Assembly: GCF_006838285.1 (NCBI RefSeq) | Contig: NZ_CP038228.1 | Coordinates: 1,054,001-1,118,000, forward strand | Direction: 5' to 3' | From: Xanthomonas translucens pv. cerealis | GTDB taxonomy: Bacteria > Pseudomonadota > Gammaproteobacteria > Xanthomonadales > Xanthomonadaceae | DNA length: 64,000 nucleotides | In this document: one piece after another, positions 44,601-54,165 of the stretch | How the letters are laid out: the number at the start of each line of letters is the position of its first letter | Position numbering within the stretch: position 1 is the stretch's first letter | Translations under genes and position numbers: made by a program | The notes under the pieces: model-generated | Database searches by the model: none | The model's input: only the letters and a program-made list of their open reading frames with translations | What the model was told of the DNA's origin: nothing

Positions 44601-45672
44601 CCTGATTAGCCCTGACCTTCAGCTGCCTGTCGCAGGATCTGCGCCGCGCTGGGTGGATGCTGCTGTCACCTGAAGCCAACGAGGTGGCCTGATGAGCATC
44701 AATGCCGTGCAGTTCCAAGCTGGATTGTCGATGTCTGAGTTCTTCGCGTCCTACGGCACCCAGGCCAAGTGCTATCGCGCGCTCTACAAGTGGCGCTGGC
44801 CGCAGGGATTTCGCTGCCCATCCTGTGCTGGACGGGCGCGGTCGCGTTTCAAGCGGGGTGCTGCGATCTACTACCAATGCAGCGCGTGCCGGCATCAGAC
44901 CAGCCTGATCGCTGGCACGATGTTCGAAGGCACCAAACTGCCGCTGCGCACCTGGATGCTGGCGTTGCACCTGCTGACCTCGACCAACACCAACATGGCC
45001 GCGCTGGAGTTGATGCGGCATCTGGGCGTCAACTACAAGACGGCCTGGCGGATGAAACACAAGATCATGCAGGTTATGGCCGAGCGCGAATCCATGCGGA
45101 AACTGGCGGGTTTCGTGCAGATCGACGATGCCTATCTCGGCGGCGAGCGTAACGGTGGCAAGGCCGGACGCGGATCAGAGAACAAACAAGCGTTCCTGAT
45201 TGCGGTGCAGACCGATGCCACCTTCACCGCGCCGCGCTTTGTGGTGATCGAGCCGGTGCGCAGCTTCGATAACACCTCGCTGCAGGACTGGATTGCCCGT
45301 CGCTTGGCGCCCGAATGCGAGGTCTACACCGATGGGCTGGCCTGCTTGCGCCGGCTAGAAGACGCCGGCCACGCGCACACCACGCTGGACACTGGCGGTG
45401 GTCGTGCCGCGACCGAAACGGCCGGTGCACGTTGGCTCAACGTGGTGCTGGGCAATCTCAAACGCGCCATCAGTGGCGTGTATCACGCCATCGCGCAAGG
45501 CAAATACGCAAGGCGTTACCTGGGAGAAGCGGCCTATCGTTTTAATCGTCGATTCCGCTTGCGCGAGATGCTGCCACGACTTGCCACGGCCATGATGCAA
45601 TCCACACCATGCCCAGAGCCGGTTTTACGTGCAGCGAGCAATTTTCATGGCTGAGAGTCGGGGCTAATCAGG
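44601..45672 (+). mobile_element. intact IS1595-family (ISXo2-like) insertion sequence with 8-bp target duplication
   Basis: The ends are inverted repeats CCTGATTAGCCC (44601-44612) and GGGCTAATCAGG (45661-45672). The element is about 1072 bases and is flanked on both sides by the direct repeat AAGAGTTA (44593-44600 and 45673-45680), the 8-bp duplication expected for IS1595. It carries one complete transposase gene, so it is probably a recent, potentially active insertion. Confidence 0.93.
44692..45654 (+). CDS. IS1595-family DDE transposase
   Basis: 320 residues. The N-terminal zinc-ribbon reads FRCPSCAGRARSRF...YYQCSACRHQTSL. Catalytic-core blocks are KLAGFVQIDDAYLGGERNGG, EVYTDGLACL, and the C-terminal LGNLKRAISGVYH and AAYRFNRRF, typical of ISXO2-like transposases. 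No frameshift or early stop, so it is likely functional. Confidence 0.95.
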   Translation: MSINAVQFQAGLSMSEFFASYGTQAKCYRALYKWRWPQGFRCPSCAGRARSRFKRGAAIYYQCSACRHQTSLIAGTMFEGTKLPLRTWMLALHLLTSTNTNMAALELMRHLGVNYKTAWRMKHKIMQVMAERESMRKLAGFVQIDDAYLGGERNGGKAGRGSENKQAFLIAVQTDATFTAPRFVVIEPVRSFDNTSLQDWIARRLAPECEVYTDGLACLRRLEDAGHAHTTLDTGGGRAATETAGARWLNVVLGNLKRAISGVYHAIAQGKYARRYLGEAAYRFNRRFRLREMLPRLATAMMQSTPCPEPVLRAASNFHG

Positions 45673-45751
45673 AAGAGTTAAGCACTGTGACCGGCCTAAG
45701 AGCGGCTAACAAAAGCCCCTTGAACACGTCTGTTGAGCCACCCTTTGCGGT

Positions 45752-46120
45752 AATGGCTTACCGCAAAGAAATCAGCACAGCGCTGTGGGAGCGCATCCAA
45801 CCCTTGATCCCGATAGGTGCCGCCTTCGCCCAAGGGCGGTAGGCCGCGCGTAGACCACCAAAGCGCACTCAGCGGCATCGTGTAGGTGCTGCGCACTGGC
45901 ATCGCTTGGGAGGATCTGCCCCATGAACTTGGTTACGGCAGCGGCATGACCTGCTGGCGCGGATTGCGTGACTGGCAGGCCGCGGGTGTGTGGCACCGTC
46001 TGCATCAGGTGTTGCTGGCCGAACTTCGCCGCGCCGACCGGCTCGATTTCAGCCGGGCCAGCCTGGACGCGGCCAGCGTGGCCTCCCTCCGGGTGGCGCC
46101 TATGCGGGGCCGAATCCGAC
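45752..46120 (+). pseudogene. decayed IS5-family transposase, truncated
   Basis: Starts intact as MAYRKEISTALWERIQPLIP and then breaks. A frame change at about 45815 leads to PPSPKGGRPRVDHQSALSGI, an in-frame TAG follows near 45885, then VLRTGIAWEDLPHELGYGSG and LRDWQAAGVWHRLHQVLL. Another frame change near 46085 gives PPGGAYAGPNPT, after which similarity ends. The left end of the element is probably GAGCGGCTAACAAAA at about 45700; no right end is visible. Confidence 0.85.
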
Positions 46121-46411
46121 CTGTCAGCCTCCCGTAAAATTGATCCAGCCATAGCTAGAGGTCTCCGGGCAAACTAGCCTCCAAGATGCCCGGCACACGC
46201 TCGCGCAGGATCAGCCGCACCGGCGATGCAGGTGCGCTTGATGTCGATTTTCGAGCAGGTCGCCGATGAAGCCCACAACGCGCGCATCGGCCGAGCGCTC
46301 CGCCAGTGACATCCGGCGGACGTGCAGGCAGTGGTTGGCCAAGGTGCCGAAGGTAGAAACATGGCCATGCGTGGATAGGCAACCCGGTGCCTCGGGCGCG
46401 CCGTTGTCCGT

Positions 46412-46436
46412 TTCGCCCCGGGCCACGGTTATTCCG
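46412..46436 (+). promoter_or_regulatory. imperfect PIP-box-like motif upstream of candidate effector gene
   Basis: TTCGC-N15-TTCCG resembles the plant-inducible promoter box TTCGB-N15-TTCGB bound by HrpX in Xanthomonas, with one mismatch in the second half. AAGAAT at 46468-46473, 31 bases on, is near the expected -10 distance. It is a weak call that may be chance. Confidence 0.25.
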
Positions 46437-46502
46437 CCAGGTGCGCGCGGCCGTGATGGAGCGAAGAAAGAATGGCGCTCCATCCAATGTGTGAGGTGAT
46501 GT

Positions 46503-47270
46503 ATGCGTCCTGGGACACTGACGTCTGCAACGCACCGAGTCGCGAGTCATACGCAGGAGGGTGTGGCCACCGAGCCCGAGGCAAGCTCCTCTGCACGCGC
46601 GCAGGACCCACATGCCAACACGCAACTGGTCCAAAGCCTGCCACGGCGGCCAGTACGCGAGGCACCGCTCAGGGCCCCCGATACTGCTGGCGTGCGTGTG
46701 GCCAATGTTGTACGTAGCACGGCAGATACACTCGTTAGTGGCTCCGGCCATTTGTTTGGCGCTGCGCTAGCGTGCAGTTTCTACGGTACGATGCAGCGCA
46801 ATGGCATAGATCCGATACACGGAAATTCCACCGATAAACTGTATTACGATGGCGTTGCTTCGGCCAGTGCCAAAACAGCGGTGGGTGCGGTAGTTGCAGG
46901 CTGTGGCTTGATGGCAATCAAGTCTTTCGCCTCCCGGTACATAGAGGCGCAAATCCACGGGCAAGGCCCTGTGCAAAAAGCCGAGCGGGCAAGGGAATTG
47001 GGGACAACCGAAGCTTGCCTGGATGCGGCGGTCGAGATGGTGACCATGCCCGAGGACGATGGTCCTGGCGCTCACCTGAACGTGGGCGAGCAGACGGCCC
47101 TTGCCAAGGATCTGTTGAATGTCATCACTGCCCAGCGTGCGTGCTTGCCTCCGGAACTCTGGAAGGCGGCCAGCAATGTTGGCGACGATGCGCCCAAGCT
47201 GGTCAACCGGCTGCTGCTGGCAGCGAGAGCCCGCGCAGCGCAAGAGGCGTCTACGTCGTCGGCAGGCTGA
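46503..47270 (+). CDS. unknown protein, candidate secreted effector
   Basis: 255 residues behind GAGGTGAT five bases before the ATG. The first 60 residues are Ser/Thr/Ala/Pro/Gln-rich and lack a hydrophobic signal (TSATHRVASHTQEGVATEPE), a composition seen in type III secreted proteins. Two hydrophobic segments follow (GHLFGAALACSFYGTMQ and AKTAVGAVVAGCGLMAIKS), then a mostly helical C-terminus. I know no family. An imperfect PIP-box-like motif, neighbouring IS debris and location in an accessory patch fit a type III effector, but this is inference. Confidence 0.6.
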   Translation: MRPGTLTSATHRVASHTQEGVATEPEASSSARAQDPHANTQLVQSLPRRPVREAPLRAPDTAGVRVANVVRSTADTLVSGSGHLFGAALACSFYGTMQRNGIDPIHGNSTDKLYYDGVASASAKTAVGAVVAGCGLMAIKSFASRYIEAQIHGQGPVQKAERARELGTTEACLDAAVEMVTMPEDDGPGAHLNVGEQTALAKDLLNVITAQRACLPPELWKAASNVGDDAPKLVNRLLLAARARAAQEASTSSAG

Positions 47271-47517
47271 GCGCGGGCGCCATGCAACTTCTGGGGGGCG
47301 CGCTGTCCCTCCAATGGGCGCACCGGTGCTGCTGCGGGACGCTATCCCGTCGAGCCCGACCAGAGCCCCGTCCTCAGCGACAGTGAGGCCAAGCCAAATG
47401 CCGCCGCCCTCCCGCCGTCTGTGGTCGCTGGCGCGAGTGGACCCCGACCACCGCGCCTCCACTGAAAAAACGGTGCCCCGCTTGCGGAGCACTTTGTTGT
47501 TGGGGCGTCGGTGCGTA

Positions 47518-47754
47518 TCAGTGAAACGCCGGCTTCTTCTTGGTCGCCACAGGATCGGGGGCCGCCTTGCGTCGGCGGTTCATGCGCCACTCTTCTCCGG
47601 ACGGAACGAGGGTCGTGCATCGGTCGCCCCACAGCGAGCGGAATGGGCCGCTTTGGGGATCCACATTGCATTCCGCCTCGGCTACGATAACCGGGGCAGG
47701 ACCATCCCTTGGACACAATTTGCGGGTGTCCAGGTGGGAAAAGACGATCGGCAT
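47518..47754 (-). CDS. possible small hypothetical protein
   Basis: 78 residues from ATG 47754 (MPIVFSHLDTRKLCPRDGPA), ending in a basic tail (VATKKKPAFH). Composition is protein-like, but there is no good ribosome site and no known family. It may be a chance frame. Confidence 0.3.
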   Translation of the reverse strand: MPIVFSHLDTRKLCPRDGPAPVIVAEAECNVDPQSGPFRSLWGDRCTTLVPSGEEWRMNRRRKAAPDPVATKKKPAFH

Positions 47755-47781
47755 CAATGGGTTAGAGGAATTTAAATTGTG

Positions 47782-47798
47782 TCCCTCTCACTCCGCCA
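47782..47798 (+). other. fragment matching the 3' end of a tRNA-Ser, possible attachment-site remnant
   Basis: TCCCTCTCACTCCGCCA has the form of a tRNA-Ser T-arm end plus acceptor strand and GCCA. The rest of a tRNA is absent. A strong terminator follows ten bases later, as after many tRNA genes. Integrative elements that use tRNA 3' ends leave such copies. Confidence 0.4.
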
Positions 47799-47807
47799 GT
47801 GTCAAGG

Positions 47808-47846
47808 AAACGCCCGCAAATTAACGATTTGCGGGCGTTTTTCTTT
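47808..47846 (+). terminator. strong rho-independent terminator
   Basis: A perfect 14-bp stem (47808-47821 with 47827-47840; core AACGCCCGCAAAT) with a TAACG loop runs into TTTTTCTTTT. No intact gene is immediately upstream on this strand, only the tRNA-Ser-like fragment. Confidence 0.9.
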
Positions 47847-48141
47847 TCGACCACCTTAGACATTCGCTTGGGTACTTACATGCGAGTAGCCCGCGGCCTC
47901 ACCTGCGGCACGAGCGGCCCCTACTACGTTCGTTTGCGCATTCGCGCGAACGCCTCGGACGCAAGGTCTTCAAACACAGTGCAGGCCAGGTGTTCGGCGA
48001 TGGTGCGATCCACTGCGCGCTTGCTGTTGCAGCAGCGTCATGCATGCTCGAGGCTTCGTAGCGTCGGTCCCCGGATGGATCGGGGCTTGATTAATGCTTG
48101 AGCAGCTTCGTGCTGCGAGGCCTCTAGGCATGCGTCGCTGC
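47841..48141. other. no supported gene; weak integrase-like start
   Basis: A plus-strand frame from 47880 begins MRVARGLTCGTSGPYYVRLR, faintly like the N-terminus of tyrosine integrases, and loses any resemblance after about 20 residues. Lying next to the tRNA-Ser-like fragment it could be an integrase relic, but this is weak. Confidence 0.25.
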
Positions 48142-48312
48142 TCAGCTGCGTGCGTTGTCGCGCGCCTTGCCGACTTCGCTCTGGACCTTGCCGGCGCCCT
48201 GCTGAAGTTTTCCTTCGACTTCCTTGAGCTTGTTGCCGGTGACCTTGCCGACAACTTCTTTGACGGTGCCCTTGATCTGGTTCTTGGCGCCTTCAGTGCG
48301 ATTCTTGTCCAT
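48142..48312 (-). CDS. CsbD-like stress-response protein
   Basis: 56-residue, highly charged, helical protein starting MDKNRTEGAKNQIKGTVKEV and continuing GKVTGNKLKEVEGKLQQGAG, the CsbD/YjbJ family pattern. GGAG lies seven bases before the ATG. Members are abundant under general stress but have no assigned biochemistry. Confidence 0.88.
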   Translation of the reverse strand: MDKNRTEGAKNQIKGTVKEVVGKVTGNKLKEVEGKLQQGAGKVQSEVGKARDNARS

Positions 48313-48508
48313 CGTTGACTCCGCGAGTAAGTGAATGCCCTTGAGCGAGCATCGCCACGCTGCGCGCAGTGCTGTAAGCCTTCGGTGAAGATCGAGCGCA
48401 TTCGAGAGCGACGTTTAGGCGCTGGAAAGTTCGAGTGCCGATGCGATGCTCCAATCCAGCGCGGTTGCAGTGTGCGACTGCACCCGGCATGCCCGCACGT
48501 CGCGACGA

Positions 48509-49150
48509 TCAGATGCTCTGGGCCATTGCAGATGAGCGGGCCTCGATAGCCGCCATGACGATGGGTTTGGCCCATTCCGGGACCTGCTCGAACTGTTCGG
48601 CGCTGCGTGGGTGGTGGATGCCGCTCTGGTCCATTTCCAGCACCAGCAGGGCGGTGACCTGTCCGTCGCGATCTGCAGGGCTGCTGTTGTCGTAGACGTG
48701 CAGGGTGGTCAGGTGGGGAATCAGTTCGATCAGGTTGGCGCGCGAGGCGTCGTAGCTATGACGGATCTTGGCCAGCGCAATGTCATGCCCGCCGCGCGCG
48801 ACCCGTGCGGCCACGCGCTGCAGGTGGAGCTCCACGCTTGCCAGGCCGCAGAACCAGATCGTCACCTCGTGCTGGTCGCATGCCTGGCGTAGCAGGGTGG
48901 GAATCGTGGTCGCTCCCAGCGTGGTCTCGAAAGCGTAGTCGCTGCCTTCGGCGATGGCGCGCTGCAGTCGCCGTTTGCCCTCATGCCATGCCTGGGAATT
49001 GGCTTCCTCCAGCGGCCATCCTTGTTCCGTCAGCGCGCGAGCGAAGGAGTCCGGATTGAACCAGGTCGCCTGGTCCTCCTGCAGCATCGCGCCCAGCAAC
49101 GAACTCTTGCCGGCGCCGTTGACGCCGGCCAGTACCAGAATCCTGCCCAC
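48509..49150 (-). CDS. zeta-toxin-like P-loop kinase, toxin of a type II pair
   Basis: 213 residues from a GTG start. Walker A is VLAGVNGAGKSSLLGAML, then FNPDSFARAL, SDYAFETTLGATTIPTLLR and VTIWFCGLASVELHLQRVAA RVARGGHDI-type elements (the RVARGGHDI motif is typical of zeta-like proteins). Zeta toxins phosphorylate UDP-N-acetylglucosamine; other members act as nucleotide kinases. It starts three bases after the antitoxin stop, so the two are one operon. Confidence 0.85.
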   Translation of the reverse strand: MGRILVLAGVNGAGKSSLLGAMLQEDQATWFNPDSFARALTEQGWPLEEANSQAWHEGKRRLQRAIAEGSDYAFETTLGATTIPTLLRQACDQHEVTIWFCGLASVELHLQRVAARVARGGHDIALAKIRHSYDASRANLIELIPHLTTLHVYDNSSPADRDGQVTALLVLEMDQSGIHHPRSAEQFEQVPEWAKPIVMAAIEARSSAMAQSI

Positions 49151-49153
49151 TGC

Positions 49154-49498
49154 TTACAGGGGTTTGCCCAGGGTGATTTTCTTGCCGCGGCGGGCAGGGC
49201 GGCTCAGCGCCCGGGCCAGACCGTTTGCGTCCTTCAATGAGGCCAGGTGCTCGTCGAATTTCGTTTGCAGCGCCTTGAGCGATTGAGCGCGGCCGATGGC
49301 CGCGGATGCGGCGCTGGCTTCGGCCACGAGCCGGCGGTATTGCTCCGCGTCCACCACCACCGCTTCGGGGTGGTTGTGGTTGGTGACCACGACGGCGCCG
49401 TTCGCACGGACCTTGCGCATGAGGCCGGGCCAGCCCTTGGTCTTGATGTCGCTGGCCGGGGCTTTTTCCAGATCGATGAAGTCCATGGGCAGTTGCAT
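49154..49498 (-). CDS. Phd/YefM-type antitoxin
   Basis: 114 residues from ATG 49498. The N-terminal DNA-binding region carries the Phd/YefM pattern (GLMRKVRANGAVVVTNHNHP, EAVVVDAEQYRRL). The C-terminal tail (LASLKDANGLARALSRPARR) should wrap the toxin. A 22-base palindrome upstream is the likely autoregulatory operator. Pairing a Phd-like antitoxin with a zeta-like toxin rather than epsilon is a non-classical combination. Confidence 0.85.
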   Translation of the reverse strand: MQLPMDFIDLEKAPASDIKTKGWPGLMRKVRANGAVVVTNHNHPEAVVVDAEQYRRLVAEASAASAAIGRAQSLKALQTKFDEHLASLKDANGLARALSRPARRGKKITLGKPL

Positions 49499-49530
49499 GG
49501 GCACGCCAAGGTTGGAGGGTTCAAGCCTAC

Positions 49531-49552
49531 TACCAAAATTACTATTTTGGTA
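49531..49552. promoter_or_regulatory. palindromic operator of the toxin-antitoxin pair
   Basis: TACCAAAAT-TACT-ATTTTGGTA is a perfect 9-bp inverted repeat with four central bases, 32 bases before the antitoxin ATG in a locally A+T-rich promoter region. Confidence 0.75.
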
Positions 49553-49917
49553 AATTTTGACTATATGTACGCTGTAGTTAGCTGCACTGCGAAGCGAGGC
49601 CAGCGCTGCTCTCCGTGCAGTGCCGTGCCGTGTTGGGCGGATATCAGCCCAGGTGGGATCGGGTACTTGTTGCCTGGATGCGGTTTGCGCGTACCCAGGC
49701 GCAAGCCACGCTGATCGGTGCTTTCGCCATTCGGCCAGCCTTGGGAAAGGCAGGCAATCGCCTGTTGGCGGCGTTGTCGCTTTTTCCGCCTTGCGCGCGC
49801 GAGACGAGGCGGGTGATTGCAAGCGGGCGCCGGGGCGTCCTTCTCTCCCGGCCGCTACGTCCTGCGCTGCACTCGCCCAAGTCGCATCGCGACCACCGAC
49901 TCCCGGCTTGCGTATCG
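49553..49917. other. intergenic, right edge of the accessory patch
   Basis: About 365 bases between the toxin-antitoxin promoter and the glgX stop. Frames on both strands lack ribosome sites and motifs. I see no gene, tRNA or clear repeat. Confidence 0.5.
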
Positions 49918-52056
<2,139 letters not shown>

Positions 52057-52195
52057 CGGGGGAGGGCTCTTGGCCGGCATGCCGGCGTGGGAAAAGAGCG
52101 CAAGCATTGACGCGGGTGCCGTGCAGGACGCGTCATGGCATTCCGAGGGAGGCGTGAGGAGCGCGCGGTATGGCGCCGAATCCGCCACGCCAATG

Positions 52196-52225
52196 CGAAG
52201 CATCCGCCATTGGGCGGATGCTTCG
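52196..52225. terminator. 13-bp hairpin between pirin and glgX
   Basis: CGAAGCATCCGCC (52196-52208) pairs perfectly with 52213-52225 across ATTG, downstream of the pirin stop. It lacks a T-run on either strand, so it may be a processing or pausing element rather than a true terminator. Confidence 0.55.
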
Positions 52226-52268
52226 TGTGCGGCCTGTGCTGCGGCAGCGCTCGGGCTGGCGCCGCGGT

Positions 52269-52970
52269 TCAGCGCGGCAGGTCGAACAGCAGGAATTCCG
52301 CGTCCTGCGCGTCGGCGAAGTCCAGTTCGGTCTCGTCGACACTCTGCGCTGCGTCGCCGCCTTGCAGTGCCTGGCCATTGACCGTCAGCGCACCGCGGAT
52401 GACCTGTACGTAGGCGCCGCGTCCGCTGGCCAGCGGGTAGACGATGCGCTCGGCGCCGTCCAGGATCGCCGCATAGATCCGCGCATCCTGGTGGATCCGC
52501 ACCGCGCCGTCCTCGCCCTGCGGCGCAGCGATCAGGCGCAGCTGGCCGCGCTTGGTCTGCGCGGTGAAGTGCTTTTCTTCGTAGCCGGGGTCGATCCCGG
52601 CACGCTCCGGTAACAGCCAGATCTGCAGGAAGTGCAGCGGCTCGCTGGCGGAGTGGTTGAACTCGCTGTGGGTCACGCCGGAGCCGGCGCTCATGCGCTG
52701 CACGTCGCCGTAGCGCAGCACCGAGCCGTTGCCCATGCTATCCCTGTGCTCGAGCGCGCCGTCGAGCACGTAGGAGAGGATTTCCATGTCGCGGTGCGCA
52801 TGGGTGCCGAAGCCCTGGCCCGGCTGCACCCGGTCCTCGTTGATCACCCGCAGCGGCCCGACGCCCATGTGGCGCGGGTCGTGGTAGTGGCCGAAGGAGA
52901 AGGTGTGGCGCGAGGACAGCCAGCCGTGCTCGGCGCGGCCGCGGCTATCGCTGGTGCGGATCTGCAACAT
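52269..52970 (-). CDS. pirin family protein
   Basis: 233-residue bicupin. The metal-binding HxH and HxE are visible in GFGTHAHRDMEILSYVLDG and GVTHSEFNHS. Conserved SSRHTFSFGHYHDPRHMG and LRVINEDRVQPGQGF lie at the N-terminus. Pirins include quercetin dioxygenases and regulators; specific activity is unknown. GGAG is placed before ATG 52970. It is divergent from a LysR regulator, which probably controls it. Confidence 0.94.
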   Translation of the reverse strand: MLQIRTSDSRGRAEHGWLSSRHTFSFGHYHDPRHMGVGPLRVINEDRVQPGQGFGTHAHRDMEILSYVLDGALEHRDSMGNGSVLRYGDVQRMSAGSGVTHSEFNHSASEPLHFLQIWLLPERAGIDPGYEEKHFTAQTKRGQLRLIAAPQGEDGAVRIHQDARIYAAILDGAERIVYPLASGRGAYVQVIRGALTVNGQALQGGDAAQSVDETELDFADAQDAEFLLFDLPR

Positions 52971-53098
52971 GGGAAGCTCCCGGTAGTGGCGGTATGTGCA
53001 AGTGGATCGATAGGCAGGACGCTCGCGATACCCACTTGATGTCATGGCTGTCTAGCGCTGAGGAGGAGTATCCGCACTATCGCCGGGTTTGAAAAACG

Positions 53099-53117
53099 GA
53101 TAGGTTCGGTACCTATC
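53099..53117. promoter_or_regulatory. LysR-type operator candidate between pirin and its regulator
   Basis: GATAGGT-TCGGT-ACCTATC is a perfect 7-bp inverted repeat with a 5-base centre, 14 bases before the regulator ATG and about 130 from the pirin start. Such dyads in a divergent promoter are the usual binding sites of LysR-type proteins. Confidence 0.6.
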
Positions 53118-53131
53118 ATCGAAAAATTCGA

Positions 53132-54058
53132 ATGTTCATGATCAGCCTCGACGCGCTGCAGATCATCGACGCCATTGACCGCCGCGGCTCGTTCTCGGCG
53201 GCCGGCAAGGCGCTGTACAAGGTGCCGTCCACGATTTCCTACACGGTGGCCAAGCTGGAGCAGGACCTGGGCGTGCAGTTGTTCGAGCGCCTGGGGCCGA
53301 AGGTGGCGCTCACCGCGGCCGGGGCCGAGTTGTTGCGCGAGGGCCGGCACCTGCTGCGCGCGGCCGCCGATCTGGAGTTGCGCGTGCGCCGCGTCGCCTC
53401 CGGCTGGGAGACCGAGTTCGCGCTGGCGCTGGACTCGGTGTTCGCGCCGGACTGCCTGGCCGAGGACATCGCCGCGTTCTATGCGGTCGCCGACCGGACC
53501 CGGCTGCGGATCGTGCAGGAATCGCTGTCCGGCACCTGGGAGGCGCTGCTGGACCGGCGCGTGGACCTGCTGGTCGGCGCCGCCGGGGAGGGACCCAGCG
53601 GCGGCGGCTATGTGGCCGAACCCTTCGGCACGTTGGCGTTCGTGTTCGTGGTGGCGCCCACCCATCCGCTGGCGCAGGCGGCCGAGCCGCTCGGCCGCAG
53701 CCAGCTGGCCGAGCACCGTGCGATCGCGGTTGCCGATTCGGCGCGGCGGCTGCTGCCGCGCACGGTCGGGCTGCTGTTCGGCCAGGACGCGCTGACCGTG
53801 CCGGACATGCGCAGCAAGTACCTGCTGCACTTGGCTGGGCTGGGCTTCGGTTTCCTGCCCGAACCCTACGCGCGTGCGGCGCTGGCGTGCGGCGCGCTTT
53901 TGCGCAAGCGGGTCGAGGAGCCGAAGCCGGACGAGGTGTTCCAGCTGGCGTGGCGCAGCGGCGAGGAAGGCGCGGCGCTGGCCTGGTGGCGCACGCGCAT
54001 GCGCCAGCCCGGCGTGTTCGAGGCGTGGCTGGCGCAGTTGCAGGCGCGATTGGACTGA
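53132..54058 (+). CDS. LysR-type transcriptional regulator
   Basis: 308 residues. The winged-helix HTH is at the N-terminus (LDALQIIDAIDRRGSFSAAG, then STISYTVAKLEQDLGVQLFE), with the periplasmic-binding-like effector domain from about residue 95 (FALALDSVF, LLDRRVDLLVGAAGEGP). The effector is unknown. It is transcribed away from the pirin gene and probably regulates it and itself. Confidence 0.94.
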   Translation: MFMISLDALQIIDAIDRRGSFSAAGKALYKVPSTISYTVAKLEQDLGVQLFERLGPKVALTAAGAELLREGRHLLRAAADLELRVRRVASGWETEFALALDSVFAPDCLAEDIAAFYAVADRTRLRIVQESLSGTWEALLDRRVDLLVGAAGEGPSGGGYVAEPFGTLAFVFVVAPTHPLAQAAEPLGRSQLAEHRAIAVADSARRLLPRTVGLLFGQDALTVPDMRSKYLLHLAGLGFGFLPEPYARAALACGALLRKRVEEPKPDEVFQLAWRSGEEGAALAWWRTRMRQPGVFEAWLAQLQARLD

Positions 54059-54165
54059 GCGTGGGTGGGTCTGTTCCGCCGGTGCTGCGGCGTTGCGCGC
54101 GCCGGGCGTCGCGGCTGGGAGGATAATGCCGCATCCTTTCTTTCCCCTCAGGCGCAGGCACGGCC

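Noticed and set aside
49644..49880. Minus-strand frame between glgX and the antitoxin promoter
   Set aside because: Ser/Arg/Ala-rich, without ribosome site or motif.
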